Shown: positions 1 to 8,995, counted from the stretch's first letter. The stretch is 64,000 bases of DNA from Noviherbaspirillum_A sp047237965 (GCF_047237965.1 NZ_JBDFLX010000001.1:620001-684000); one strand, 5' to 3'. Program-made: numbers and translations. The notes: generated by a model from the letters alone, not told the origin.

Positions 1-715
1 CGATCAGCGCGTTCTGGCGCTTGAACTCCTCCGATTCCAGCCCGCCCACGGCGGTCACGAAAGGCGCGTCGGCCGCCTGCGGCATGAAGGCCGGCGACAG
101 CGGCCCGATGTGTTCCGTCTTCAGCTTCAGATCCACATTCACATAATCGGCATGCTGCACCGGGGTCAGGTCGTACAGGCCCGACAGCAGCACGCCGCCG
201 CGCACCAGGTCGGCCGGCAGGTCGTCGGCGAAGCGCGGCCACTGGGCCGCCAGCATCATCGCCGCCAGGTGGCCGCCGGCGGAGTGGCCGGCCACCACGA
301 TGCGGCTGGGGTCGATGTCGTACTGCTCGGCATTGCGGTACAGCCAGGCCAGCGCCCGCAACTGCTGGCGCGTGATTTCCTCCAGCGAGGCCGTCGGCGC
401 CAGAGTGTAGTTGGTCAGCGCGACATTGAAGCCGGCGCGTACATAGCCGGGGACGATGAAGGAAAAGTCGGACTTGTCCAGCGAGCGCCACCAGCCGCCA
501 TGAATGAATACCAGCAGCGGCGCGCCGCGCTTGCTTGCCGGGAACAGGTCCAGGCGTTCCCCCGCGCTCTCGCCATACGCCAGGTCGAGCAGGCCGGCAT
601 GCGTGCGGCGCACATGGGCCGAGTCCTTCTGCCAGCGGGTAAAGATGCGGGCATGGTCCGGCACGGCGGCGCGGGCGTTGAACTGGGCATTGTAGTAGGC
701 GGTGGGATCTTGCAT
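1..715 (-). CDS. alpha/beta hydrolase (esterase-like), C-terminus cut by window edge
   Basis: Carboxylesterase-type alpha/beta hydrolase, probably cytoplasmic (no signal peptide), expected to cleave an ester or arylformamide. Visible motifs are the oxyanion-hole HGGWW at about residues 72-76 and the nucleophile elbow GHSAGG at about 143-148, so the serine is near residue 145. The 238 visible residues run off the left edge before the catalytic histidine. The start is the ATG at 713-715. Kynurenine formamidases and acetyl-esterase-like proteins share this build, and the substrate cannot be chosen from sequence alone. It is divergent from the small gene at 926. Confidence 0.8.
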   Translation of the reverse strand, partial: MQDPTAYYNAQFNARAAVPDHARIFTRWQKDSAHVRRTHAGLLDLAYGESAGERLDLFPASKRGAPLLVFIHGGWWRSLDKSDFSFIVPGYVRAGFNVALTNYTLAPTASLEEITRQQLRALAWLYRNAEQYDIDPSRIVVAGHSAGGHLAAMMLAAQWPRFADDLPADLVRGGVLLSGLYDLTPVQHADYVNVDLKLKTEHIGPLSPAFMPQAADAPFVTAVGGLESEEFKRQNALI

Positions 716-925
716 CGCAGTGGCGGCGTGAGAATGGAGAGACGGGATGATAGCACCCGCGTTTGCGCTGCTGAAGGCCGGCCCATGCCAGTGCGTCCCC
801 CCGATGGAGGGCGGGGCATTAGTCGCCGCATTCTTGATATTGGTCGCCTGGCCTGCAATCTGGGGATGCAAAAACGGCATGACGTCTTAACATGTAGCTT
901 CCTGACGGATGCGATGGGAGCCGTG

Positions 926-1177
926 ATGCCGACCGAGCAGATTGGCGATTATGAAATCGAGTATTCGGGCATGCATCTCGCTGAGAGCGAGGGCTGGACC
1001 GCGTGGGTGGAAATCTATGGCCCATCCCGCAATCCGATGCACCGGCAGCCCGTGGTGCCTTCCCAGCGGGTGGCGGTCGAGACCAGTTTTTCCACCCAGC
1101 AGGAAGCCGAGCAGGCGGCGCGCCGGATCGCCATCGACATGCTGGAACAAGGCCATCATCGCGCTTCGCCTGGCTGA
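926..1177 (+). CDS. small conserved-looking hypothetical protein, 83 aa
   Basis: An 83-residue acidic soluble protein with no recognised domain. It starts MPTEQIGDYEIEYSG and contains a helical alanine/glutamate-rich C-terminal part (QQEAEQAARRIAIDML). The open frame extends much further upstream, but that part overlaps the divergent hydrolase gene antisense. The ATG at 926 has a GGGAG five bases before it, which decides the start. No function is proposed. The tidy ribosome-binding site and the non-random composition after this ATG are the reasons for calling it a gene. Confidence 0.6.
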   Translation: MPTEQIGDYEIEYSGMHLAESEGWTAWVEIYGPSRNPMHRQPVVPSQRVAVETSFSTQQEAEQAARRIAIDMLEQGHHRASPG

Positions 1178-1271
1178 GCCCGTCCCGAGGCCATCGCAAG
1201 GGGGACGCTGTCTGCGTGAACTCTTGCGCGCTGCGGCAATCGGACCGTGATTGTATTGGGAGAATGACGAC

Positions 1272-1493
1272 ATGACGATGTGTACTGCATGCAGCGCGCT
1301 GCAGCAAGGTGGACACGAGCATGCCGCACTGATGAGTCTGGGCCGTCGTGGCTATATGCAGTCGGCGAAGGCCCGCACCAGCGGCGGCGAATATTTTGTA
1401 TGCAGGCTGTGCGGCGCGGAATGGCGACGCGAGAACGGCATGCATGAAGTGGTCAGGAAGAAAGCCGGCTGGAGCCTGTCACGGCTGCGCTGA
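1272..1493 (+). CDS. small zinc-ribbon-like hypothetical protein, 73 aa
   Basis: A 73-residue protein with two Cys-x2-Cys knuckles, CTAC near residues 4-7 and CRLC near 44-47, separated by about 37 residues. That is the spacing of a small zinc ribbon or rubredoxin-like fold. The C-terminus is basic. The ATG at 1272 follows a GGGAGAA at 1258-1264. It lies 94 bp after the 83-aa gene on the same strand and may be cotranscribed. No specific role is assigned, and a metal-binding or nucleic-acid-binding role is only inference from the knuckles. Confidence 0.55.
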   Translation: MTMCTACSALQQGGHEHAALMSLGRRGYMQSAKARTSGGEYFVCRLCGAEWRRENGMHEVVRKKAGWSLSRLR

Positions 1494-1550
1494 TGCGCTG
1501 ACGTCCGTGCGGCGCGCCGCCTTGCTGCAGGCGCTGCCGCTTATTCGTTC

Positions 1551-1928
1551 CTATTGCAACGCAGTGCGCCGCGCCAGGGCTGACATCAGCAGCGCGCCGG
1601 CGGTTGCTGCCGCCGTATCGAGCAGGACGTCGGTCAGCCGGGCCTCGCGGAACGGCAGAAAGGACTGGTGGAATTCATCGCCGGCGCCGGCCAGCATGGT
1701 CAGGCCCACCGCAACGAGCAGGCTGGGACGCCGCATCGACAGCCACACGAGCACACACCAGCCGCCGTAAAACACCACATGGTAGACCTTGCTGAAGTCA
1801 TCGCGGCCCGGCAGATGGGCAACGGTGGTTTCCTGGCCGCCCATCCAGAGCAGCAGCAGGTACAGCGTCAGCGCGGTGACGGCATAGCAGGCGCTCGGCA
1901 GGCGTCGGAGCAGGGCATAGAGATCCAT
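1551..1928 (-). CDS. VanZ-like family membrane protein
   Basis: A 125-residue protein with three to four hydrophobic helices (around residues 13-28, 45-62, 66-82 and 96-115) and the VanZ-like signature GAGDEFHQSFLPFREARLTDVLLDTAAA, given here only to locate it (residues about 78-105), with key residues D81, E82, H84, Q85, R92 and D95. VanZ-like proteins are inner-membrane proteins of mostly unknown role; the teicoplanin-resistance VanZ is one member. Start chosen at the ATG at 1926-1928, because the upstream extension reads as non-membrane filler. Confidence 0.7.
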   Translation of the reverse strand: MDLYALLRRLPSACYAVTALTLYLLLLWMGGQETTVAHLPGRDDFSKVYHVVFYGGWCVLVWLSMRRPSLLVAVGLTMLAGAGDEFHQSFLPFREARLTDVLLDTAAATAGALLMSALARRTALQ

Positions 1929-2106
1929 AGTGGGCAGTCCAGGCGGATGAAACGGGCAGACGGTGTCCGCAGAGAGCGGATTTTGCCGGTTCAGGCACGG
2001 AATGCGCAAGTTGCGGCAGGGCAGGGGACGCTAGACTTGGGCAACAGCGCCGGCAAGCTGGCGTTGTCCTTGTTCATGGACAGTCATTTTCCGCGAGGCA
2101 CTCATC

Positions 2107-2925
2107 TTGTCTTCCTTTCCCGATTTGCCTTCCGGGGCACCCCGAAGCGACGGCCACATCGTCAACCGCATCCTGCTGACCAACGACGACGGCATCGACG
2201 CGCCCGGCCTGGCCGTGCTCGAACAGGTCGCCGCCACGCTGGCATCCGAAGTCTGGGTGGTGGCGCCGGAACATGACCAGAGCGGCACCTCCCATTCGAT
2301 CAGCCTGCACCAGCCGCTGCGCTACAGCCGGCGCGGGGAACGCCGCTTCGGCATTTCCGGCACGCCCGGCGACTGCGTCGTCATGGCGGTGCGGCACCTG
2401 ATGCAGGACAACCCGCCCGAACTCATCCTGTCGGGCGTCAACCGCGGCGCCAACCTCGGCGTGGAAACCGTGTTTTCAGGCACGGTGGGCGCGGCGATGA
2501 CGGGCATGCTGTTCGGCATTCCGTCGATTGCGCTGAGCCAGACCTTCGGCGACCCGGCCGCCGTGCGCTGGGACACCGCGCGCCAGGTCGCGCCGGACGT
2601 GATTCGCCGCCTGTATGCCGCCGGCTGGGACATCCATGCCTGCCTGAACGTCAACTTCCCGAATGTGGCCCCGGCCGAGGCCGGACCGCTGACGCTGACC
2701 CGGCAGGGCGTGGGTCTGGTCAAGGGCATCAACGTGGTGCCGCGTACCGATCCGCGCGGCCTGACCTATCACTGGCTGCAGTTCCACCGCGAAACCGTGG
2801 AGAATGCGCCCGACACCGAAACCGCGGTGGTGCGGGCCGGCGGCATCGCGGTCACGCCGCTGCGCTTCGAGCGCACCAATGAAGACGCGCTGGCCCATCT
2901 GCGCAATGCGCTGTCGCAGCGCTGA
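2107..2925 (+). CDS. surE: 5'/3'-nucleotidase SurE
   Basis: Metal-dependent survival-protein phosphatase acting on nucleoside monophosphates (5'- and 3'-nucleotidase, exopolyphosphatase activity in the family). The N-terminal metal site is LLTNDDG with Asp27 and Asp28. Further family motifs are SGTSHSIS and the LSGVNRGANLG loop, with GTVGAAM following. It has 272 residues, about 20 longer at the N-terminus than usual. No better start codon exists nearer the LLTNDDG motif, so the TTG at 2107, behind a GAGG, is used. In many proteobacteria surE sits beside pcm and nlpD; here it stands alone before a TVP38-type gene. Confidence 0.93.
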   Translation: MSSFPDLPSGAPRSDGHIVNRILLTNDDGIDAPGLAVLEQVAATLASEVWVVAPEHDQSGTSHSISLHQPLRYSRRGERRFGISGTPGDCVVMAVRHLMQDNPPELILSGVNRGANLGVETVFSGTVGAAMTGMLFGIPSIALSQTFGDPAAVRWDTARQVAPDVIRRLYAAGWDIHACLNVNFPNVAPAEAGPLTLTRQGVGLVKGINVVPRTDPRGLTYHWLQFHRETVENAPDTETAVVRAGGIAVTPLRFERTNEDALAHLRNALSQR

Positions 2926-3051
2926 AGGAGGCCGTCGCCGAGCTGGCGGCGTGGCAGGCAACGCATAAAATTCAAAGGGCGGACCATCCACGCACCGACT
3001 TTTGAGCGACAATTAACCGTTCATCGAACAAGTGCAGCAGGATGAAGCATC

Positions 3052-3762
3052 ATGGACGGGCGACGACCACGCAGCATAGGACGCGCGATCCTGTTGCTGC
3101 TGCTTTGCGCGGCACTGGTTTTCTGGCTGCTGTTCGCTTCGCCCGTCGCTGCGCTCAGGCGCATCCAGGAATGGATAGACAGCCTGGGCGCCTGGGGGCC
3201 TGCAGTATTCCTTCTCTTCTATATCGTGGCGGTGGTGGTGCTGGTGCCGGGCTCCATGCTGGCGCTGCTGGCCGGCCTTGCCTACGGCATGTGGGGACTG
3301 CCGCTGGCGCTGGCCGCCGCCACCACCGGCGCGTCGATATCCTTCCTGATCGCGCGGCACCTGCTGCGTAGCCAGGTGCAGGCCATGACCCGGCGCCGCC
3401 TGATATGGCGCGCTTTCGAGCGTGCGGTCAGCGAGGGCGGCTGGCGCATCGTTGCCCTGGTCAGGCTCAGCCCGGTGCTGCCGTTCAATCTGCAGAATTA
3501 CTTTTTCGGCATTACCCGTATTCCGTTCCGGCACTACCTGCCGGCCACGCTGCTGGGCATCGTTCCGGGCACCACGGTCAATGTCTCGCTGGCCACCGCC
3601 GGCTATGCGATCAGCATGGACGGCATCGCCGATCTCTGGCATCCGCTCAAGCTGCTGCTGTTCGCCCTCGGGCTGGCGGTGACCGGCATTGTCTGCTGGA
3701 CCATCACCCGCCGGGTGCGCGCCATCCTGCGCATTGCCGCAAAGGCGGCAGGCGAGCCCTGA
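3052..3762 (+). CDS. TVP38/TMEM64 (VTT/DedA-like) inner-membrane protein
   Basis: A 236-residue integral membrane protein of the VTT domain type. There is a short basic N-terminus, a first helix at about residues 11-30, and then the domain with the sequence features F-LFYIVAVV--VPGS near residue 55-68, GLAYG near 76-80 and PFNLQNYFFGIT near 145-156, followed by a G-x3-G-T helix and a C-terminal helix. Proteins of this group are proposed lipid scramblases or transporters, and the substrate here is unknown. Start is the ATG at 3052. Confidence 0.85.
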   Translation: MDGRRPRSIGRAILLLLLCAALVFWLLFASPVAALRRIQEWIDSLGAWGPAVFLLFYIVAVVVLVPGSMLALLAGLAYGMWGLPLALAAATTGASISFLIARHLLRSQVQAMTRRRLIWRAFERAVSEGGWRIVALVRLSPVLPFNLQNYFFGITRIPFRHYLPATLLGIVPGTTVNVSLATAGYAISMDGIADLWHPLKLLLFALGLAVTGIVCWTITRRVRAILRIAAKAAGEP

Positions 3763-3821
3763 TCCTTTCCCTGCACGACTGCGATTTGCTGTCGATTTTC
3801 GATCCAGGCGATGCCTTCGTT

Positions 3822-3847
3822 TTTTACATGATGACCATCATAAAAAA
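3822..3847. promoter_or_regulatory. palindrome ahead of the MATE exporter gene, possible operator
   Basis: The core ATGATG-AC-CATCAT (3828-3841) is a perfect 6-2-6 inverted repeat. It is flanked by symmetrical T4 and A4 runs after two unpaired bases, giving imperfect symmetry over 3822-3847. It lies 46 bp upstream of the MATE start, where a local repressor could bind. That it is an operator is inference; no regulator gene is adjacent. Confidence 0.35.
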
Positions 3848-3886
3848 GAGTATAGTGACGGCACCCGACATCGCATTGGAGCCGTC

Positions 3887-5320
3887 ATGAATCCATCGCC
3901 CGACCACACCGCAGCCGCCGCGTCGCCACCGAGGCCGGTAGCCGTCGATCCGCGCACCCGCATGCTGCTGGAAGCGCCCATCGTGCCGACCCTGCTGCGC
4001 CTGGGCGCGCCGAACGTCGCGGTGATGGCCGCGCAGGCGGCGGCCGGGCTGATTGAAACCTGGTTCGTCGGCAAGCTCGGCACCGACGCCCTGGCCGGGA
4101 TGGCCCTGGTGTTTCCCGCCGTGATGCTGATGCAGATGATGTCCGGCGGCGCCATGGGCGGCGGCATCGCGTCCGCGATTGCGCGCGCCATCGGCGGGCG
4201 GCGGCACGACGACGCCAATGCGCTGGTGCTGCATGGCGCCGCCATCGCCATCGGATTCGGCCTGGCCTTCACGCTGGCGGTGCTGCTGGGCGGACGCTGG
4301 CTGTATGGCGCGATGGGCGGCAGCGGCGCGTCGCTGGACGCGGCGCTGACCTATTCTTCCTGCGTGTTTGCCGGCGCGACCCTGATCTGGCTGTTCAACG
4401 CGCTGGCGGCGGTGGTGCGCGGCACCGGCAACATGGCCGTGCCGGCGCTCGTGACCTGTGCCGGCACGGTGCTGCTGGTGCCGCTGTCGCCATTGCTGAT
4501 CTTTGGCTGGGGCCCGGTGCCGGCGCTGGGCATCGCCGGCGGCGCCATCGCGCTGCTGCTGTACTACCTGCTGGGCACCATCGCGCTGGCGGCTTACCTG
4601 ATGTCCTCGCGCAGCCTGCTGCGGCCACGGCTGCGCGGCCTGCGTTTTCAGCGCGCCCTGTTCTGGGACATCCTGCGCGTCGGGCTGGCCGGCGCGGTGT
4701 CGACCGTGGCGACCAATGTCGCCATCGCGGTAACGACCTCGCTGGTCGGCGGCTTCGGCAGCGCATCGATCGCCGGCTACGGCACCGCGTCCCGGCTGGA
4801 ATACCTGCTGGTGCCGCTCGTGTTCGGCCTCGGCGGACCGCTGGTGGCCATGGTCGGCACCTGTATCGGCGGCGGCCAGCGCCGGCGCGCGCTGCAGGCG
4901 GCATGGCTGGGCGCGGCAATCGCCTTCGGCCTGACCGAAGCGATCGGCCTGCTGGCGGCAGCCTTTCCGCTGGCCTGGCTGCGGCTGTTCGACACCGATC
5001 CCGCGATGCTGGAAGCCGGCAGCCTCTACCTGCGCACCGTCGGACCGTTCTACGGTTTCTTCGGCCTGGGGCTGACGCTGTATTTCGCTTCCCAGGGCGC
5101 GGGCCGGCTCAAGTGGCCGGTGCTGTCCAACCTGGCGCGGCTGGCGGTGGGCGCCATCGGCGGCTGGCTGGCGCTGCGCTGGGGCGGCCTGGCGCTGGTA
5201 TTTGCGGCGCAGGCGCTGGCGCTGGTGGTGTACGGCGTGCTGAATGCGGCGACGGTGGCGGCCGGCGCCTGGCAGGGCGCGCTGCAATGGCCGTTCCCGC
5301 GGCGCGGCATGGTTTCCTGA
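3887..5320 (+). CDS. MATE family multidrug/cation exporter
   Basis: A 477-residue protein with about twelve hydrophobic helices arranged as two similar halves, as in the MATE (NorM/DinF) antiporters, which export cationic drugs or metabolites in exchange for Na+ or H+. The first helix bundle begins at about residue 30 (PTLLRLGAPNVAVMAAQ) and includes ETWFVGKLGTDALAGMAL, a typical MATE helix 1-2 connection. The open frame reaches further upstream, but the ATG at 3887 is preferred because the preceding stretch overlaps the TVP38 gene and a probable promoter region. A palindrome lies just upstream. Confidence 0.88.
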   Translation: MNPSPDHTAAAASPPRPVAVDPRTRMLLEAPIVPTLLRLGAPNVAVMAAQAAAGLIETWFVGKLGTDALAGMALVFPAVMLMQMMSGGAMGGGIASAIARAIGGRRHDDANALVLHGAAIAIGFGLAFTLAVLLGGRWLYGAMGGSGASLDAALTYSSCVFAGATLIWLFNALAAVVRGTGNMAVPALVTCAGTVLLVPLSPLLIFGWGPVPALGIAGGAIALLLYYLLGTIALAAYLMSSRSLLRPRLRGLRFQRALFWDILRVGLAGAVSTVATNVAIAVTTSLVGGFGSASIAGYGTASRLEYLLVPLVFGLGGPLVAMVGTCIGGGQRRRALQAAWLGAAIAFGLTEAIGLLAAAFPLAWLRLFDTDPAMLEAGSLYLRTVGPFYGFFGLGLTLYFASQGAGRLKWPVLSNLARLAVGAIGGWLALRWGGLALVFAAQALALVVYGVLNAATVAAGAWQGALQWPFPRRGMVS

Positions 5321-5335
5321 GCGGGCGCGCCGCCG

Positions 5336-6526
5336 TTACACGGCTGCCCGGCGGGCTTCGGGAGGGTGGGCCAGCATGCGGCGCAATTCAGGCAGCACCT
5401 GAGCGCGCCAGTGCGGCCCGGAAAACACGTCCCGGTGGGTGGCGCCTTCGACGTCGAGATGCTGCAAGGCCGATGCCGGCAGGCCGGTGCACAGCGCATG
5501 CGCGGCCCGGGTCTGGCCGGCGCCGCAGATCTCGTCCGACGCCGCTTCCACCGTCAGCAGCGTGCCATGGCGGATGCGGTCCGGCCGCACCGGCCGGCCG
5601 CGATGCCGCAGCATGCCCCGGGCCAGCGCGCAGCGCTGGAATACCTCGCGCAGGTTGTCCAGATAGAATTCGGCGGCCAGGTCCAGCACCGGCTGTTGCG
5701 GCGGCAGGGCGCTGCCCAGTTCCAGCATTGCGCGCCAGAAGATTAGCGGGTCGCCCAGACCGGCGGCAACCGAGGTCAGGCGCCGCCGCTGCTCCATGCC
5801 GATCGACGCCACCAGCTGCATGGCGCCGCCATAGACGCGGCGCCCGGCGCCCGGCAGCGGCGCCGGCACGACGCTGATCAGTTCCGTCTCGAACCAGTCC
5901 AGCGGCGCCCCGGTGGCGAAGCGGTTCACCGGGCTGGGATGGATGCGGGCGTCGATCGGGCCTGCCATCAGCGTCAGGCTGCGCGGCTGGGCCGGATCGC
6001 CGTCCTCGGCCAGCAGGGCCGCCGCCGCCAGCGCCGGCACGCAGGACTGGCAGATCGCCACCATGTGCGCGCCCGGCCCGATGGCGCGCATGAAGCGCAG
6101 CACATAGTCGATGTAGTCGTCCAGGCCGAAGTGGCCGGCCGACAGCGGCACGTCGCGGGCATCGGCCCAGTCTGTCACATGCACCTGGTAGTCCGGCAGC
6201 AGGCCCAGCACGGTGTCGCGCAGCTGCGCCGCCGCATGGCCCGACATCGGCGCCACCAGCAGCAGCGGCGGCGCGTCCGCCGTGCCGGCGCGAAAGCGCA
6301 GCAGCCGGCCGAACGGTGCATCGAGCACCGTTTCTTCCTGCACCGTGACGCTGCCGCCCGGCGTGTCCAGGCCGAGGCCGGCCAGCCCGAAATTCGGGCG
6401 CGGCTGCCGCAGCGTCTCGCCGTACGTGCTTTCCAGCATCGCCGCGAGCGTTCGCAGTCCCGGCGGATGCATCAGCCAGTTCAATCCTGTCTGGCCGGCG
6501 GCGGGCTGCTGGTTCTGGTAGGGCAT
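5336..6526 (-). CDS. phaZ: intracellular poly(3-hydroxybutyrate) depolymerase PhaZ
   Basis: Mobilises stored polyhydroxybutyrate granules in the cytoplasm. At 396 residues it fits the Ralstonia PhaZa1-type intracellular depolymerases, which use a cysteine nucleophile instead of a serine. Here the lipase-box equivalent is AICQSCVP with the candidate nucleophile Cys159. An N-terminal segment rich in family features (LNWLMHPPGLRTLA) precedes the hydrolase core, and a likely catalytic histidine lies in GATHRDVFSG near the C-terminus. There is no signal peptide, consistent with intracellular action. A GAGGAG lies ahead of the ATG. The AraC regulator follows upstream on the same strand. It implies that the organism stores PHB. 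Confidence 0.88.
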   Translation of the reverse strand: MPYQNQQPAAGQTGLNWLMHPPGLRTLAAMLESTYGETLRQPRPNFGLAGLGLDTPGGSVTVQEETVLDAPFGRLLRFRAGTADAPPLLLVAPMSGHAAAQLRDTVLGLLPDYQVHVTDWADARDVPLSAGHFGLDDYIDYVLRFMRAIGPGAHMVAICQSCVPALAAAALLAEDGDPAQPRSLTLMAGPIDARIHPSPVNRFATGAPLDWFETELISVVPAPLPGAGRRVYGGAMQLVASIGMEQRRRLTSVAAGLGDPLIFWRAMLELGSALPPQQPVLDLAAEFYLDNLREVFQRCALARGMLRHRGRPVRPDRIRHGTLLTVEAASDEICGAGQTRAAHALCTGLPASALQHLDVEGATHRDVFSGPHWRAQVLPELRRMLAHPPEARRAAV

Positions 6527-6596
6527 GCATCACTCCTCAAGGGGGGAACAGTACTGACCGGCTGCAGGCAATTGGGTTCCGGTCGCGGCGATGCGC

Positions 6597-7439
6597 CTAT
6601 GCCGCGACGCCTGCCTGATCCGGCCTGGAACGCAACCAGGCCGACGGCGGAACGCCGAACCGGGCGATGAAGGCGCGGGAAAAGGCCGGCTGGCTCTGAT
6701 AGCCGACCCGGATCGCCACCTGCTCCACCGGCAGGCGCTGACGCAGCAACTGTCGTGCCAGTTTCATCCGGCGCTGCGCGATGTACTCGGCCGGCGGCAT
6801 GCCGACCTGCTTGTGAAACTGGCTGGCGAACTTGCTGCGCGACATGCCGGCCATGCGCGCCAGCGCATCCAGCGGCCACGGCTGCGCCGGCTGGCGCTGC
6901 ACCGCCTCCAGCACCCGCGCCAGGCCGGGGTCGGACAGGCCAGCCAGCGCATCCTGCTCGAGCCGGCCCGTCGCGTGGGCATGCCGCAGCAGTTGCACCA
7001 CCAGCACTTCGCACAGCCGGTTCAGCATGAGCCGGCGGCCGCCGTGCTGGCTCCGCGCCTCGCTGTCGAGCAGTTCCAGCGTGCAGTGCAGCAGGGGCGC
7101 GTCGGCCAGGCGGACATGCAGGCAGTCCGGAAGCATGGGCGTCGGCGCATGGGCATCCTCGCCTTCCAGGGCCAGGTTGGCGCAGACCAGGCTGACCTCG
7201 CTCCCCGGCGGCACCACCAGATGGTGTTGCAGCCCGCGCGGATAGAACAGCACGGCAGGCTCGTCGATATGGATGGACGGCCGGTCCGGATGATGCATCA
7301 CCACGGTGCCGCTGCGCACCACATGCAGCTGTCCCAGGGCGCCGGCGCCGGGGAAATGACTGTTGCCGCAGAAACGGCCATCGAAGAAGACGGTCGCGTT
7401 AAAAACATTTCTATCCAGGAATTCGGAAAGTCTGTCCAT
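6597..7439 (-). CDS. AraC family transcriptional regulator with cupin N-terminus
   Basis: A 280-residue regulator. The N-terminal half (about residues 1-120) resembles the cupin-type ligand-binding domain of the AraC group that includes PchR- and YqhC-like proteins. The C-terminal two helix-turn-helix motifs occupy about residues 180-275, with the diagnostic LARMAGMSRSKFASQFHKQ and the GYQSQPAFSRAFIARFG signature. It is transcribed toward phaZ, leaving 70 bp, and divergently from the chemoreceptor gene, so either neighbour could be its target. Start is the ATG at 7437-7439; a longer reading through the divergent promoter region is unlikely. Confidence 0.88.
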   Translation of the reverse strand: MDRLSEFLDRNVFNATVFFDGRFCGNSHFPGAGALGQLHVVRSGTVVMHHPDRPSIHIDEPAVLFYPRGLQHHLVVPPGSEVSLVCANLALEGEDAHAPTPMLPDCLHVRLADAPLLHCTLELLDSEARSQHGGRRLMLNRLCEVLVVQLLRHAHATGRLEQDALAGLSDPGLARVLEAVQRQPAQPWPLDALARMAGMSRSKFASQFHKQVGMPPAEYIAQRRMKLARQLLRQRLPVEQVAIRVGYQSQPAFSRAFIARFGVPPSAWLRSRPDQAGVAA

Positions 7440-7576
7440 GGTGCCTGTGTGATGAGACGAAAGAGCATGAATTCGGGATGGGCGGGTATGGCGCGACGGG
7501 ACTTGTCGGCTATCCTCCCGTCCTGTTTTCGACATTTCTCCATGGAAATTTAATCGGTTTGAAGGACTTTTCACCC

Positions 7577-8995
7577 ATGCATGAACAGGCATTGCGCATG
7601 CGCAATATCCACAGCCGGGCCGACCGCCTGATGCTGTCCGTGATCTGGACCATGTTCGCCATGGCGCTGGGGCTGGCGGGCTGGCACGACACGCTGGGCT
7701 GGGCACTGGCGATCGGACTGCCGGCCGCGCTCGGTCCTACCGCCGCCATCCTGCTCGCGCCCGGCTCCCGCACCAGCCGCTACGTGGTGGCAACCGCGCT
7801 GATGGTATTTTCAGCCCTGCACATCCACCAGTCCGCCGGCGCCACCGAGCTGCACTTTGGCATCTTCGTGCTGCTGGCCTTTCTTCTCTGCTATCGCGAC
7901 TGGTCGGTGATCGTGGTCGGCGCCGCGGTCATCGCGCTGCATCACCTGAGCTTCAACTACCTGCAGGAATGGGGCTTCGGCGTGCTGTGCTTTACCGATA
8001 CCGGCCTGGGCCGGGTGCTTGCGCATGCCGCCTACGTGGTGGCCGAGACGGCGGTGCTGTCCTATCTGTCGCTGCTGCTGCATCGCGAAGCGGTCCAGGC
8101 GGCGGAACTGGGCGCGCGGCTGGACCAGGTCAATGCCTCCGGCGATGGTCGCATCACCCTGGCGGCGCCATCCACCGCCGCGCTGAGCGATGGCGGACGG
8201 GTGCTGGAAGGCATGATGACCACGCTGCGCGATGCCGTGGCGGTGGTGCATGCCGGCACCGAGGCGATTGCCGGGGCCGCGCACGCGATCGCCGACGGCA
8301 ATGCCGACCTGTCGCGCCGCACCGGCAGCCAGTCCGCCGGACTGCGCCAGACCGCGGAGGCAATGGCGCAGCTGACCGTGGCCGTGAAGGACAACGATGC
8401 CGATGCCCGCCAGGCCAGCAGCCTGGCCGCCGGCGCCGCCGATATCGCCGAGCGTGGCGGCCAGGTGGTGGAGCAGATGATCGATTCGATGGAAGCGATC
8501 CGCGCCCGGTCGCGCCGCATCGTCGACATCATCGCCGTGATCGACGGCATTGCCTTCCAGACCAACATCCTGGCGCTGAACGCGGCGGTGGAAGCAGCCC
8601 GGGCCGGCGAGCAGGGCCGCGGTTTCGCGGTGGTGGCCTCGGAAGTGCGCGGCCTGGCGCAGCGCTCGGCCGCCGCCTCCCGCGAAATCGCCGCCCTGAT
8701 CCACGACTCGGTCGCCGCAGTCGATGCCGGCGACAGCCTGGCCGGGCAGGCCGGACGCACCATGGAGGACATCGTCAGGGCCGTGCAGGAAGTGGCCGCC
8801 ATCATGGCCCGCATCGTGGCTGCCAGCCATGGTCAGGCCACCGGGATCGCCAGCGTCAATGACGCCATCGCCGGGATGGACCGCGGCACCCGCGACAATG
8901 CGGCCCTGGTGCAGCAGGCCGAGGCGGCCGCGGCCAGCATGCAGCAGCAGGTGCAGCTGCTGGGCCAGGCGGTGGGCGCTTTCCGTCTCGCATAA
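7577..8995 (+). CDS. methyl-accepting chemotaxis protein with six-TM sensor region
   Basis: A 472-residue chemoreceptor. The N-terminal about 175 residues form six hydrophobic helices joined by short loops, so there is no periplasmic ligand domain. Sensing is probably within the membrane or of an energy or small hydrophobic signal. The cytoplasmic signalling domain follows, with the conserved hairpin tip (FQTNILALNAAVEAARAGEQ and GRGFAVVASEVRGLAQRS). No clear HAMP domain is seen, and the C-terminus lacks a CheR/CheB-binding pentapeptide. Start at the ATG at 7577 rather than the earlier in-frame codons, which lie in the divergent promoter region. No che genes are nearby. Confidence 0.88.
   Translation: MHEQALRMRNIHSRADRLMLSVIWTMFAMALGLAGWHDTLGWALAIGLPAALGPTAAILLAPGSRTSRYVVATALMVFSALHIHQSAGATELHFGIFVLLAFLLCYRDWSVIVVGAAVIALHHLSFNYLQEWGFGVLCFTDTGLGRVLAHAAYVVAETAVLSYLSLLLHREAVQAAELGARLDQVNASGDGRITLAAPSTAALSDGGRVLEGMMTTLRDAVAVVHAGTEAIAGAAHAIADGNADLSRRTGSQSAGLRQTAEAMAQLTVAVKDNDADARQASSLAAGAADIAERGGQVVEQMIDSMEAIRARSRRIVDIIAVIDGIAFQTNILALNAAVEAARAGEQGRGFAVVASEVRGLAQRSAAASREIAALIHDSVAAVDAGDSLAGQAGRTMEDIVRAVQEVAAIMARIVAASHGQATGIASVNDAIAGMDRGTRDNAALVQQAEAAAASMQQQVQLLGQAVGAFRLA

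Noticed and set aside
3824..5287. Long Gln/Arg/His-rich minus-strand frame opposite the MATE gene
   Set aside because: Typical antisense shadow of a hydrophobic high-GC membrane protein; no family features.
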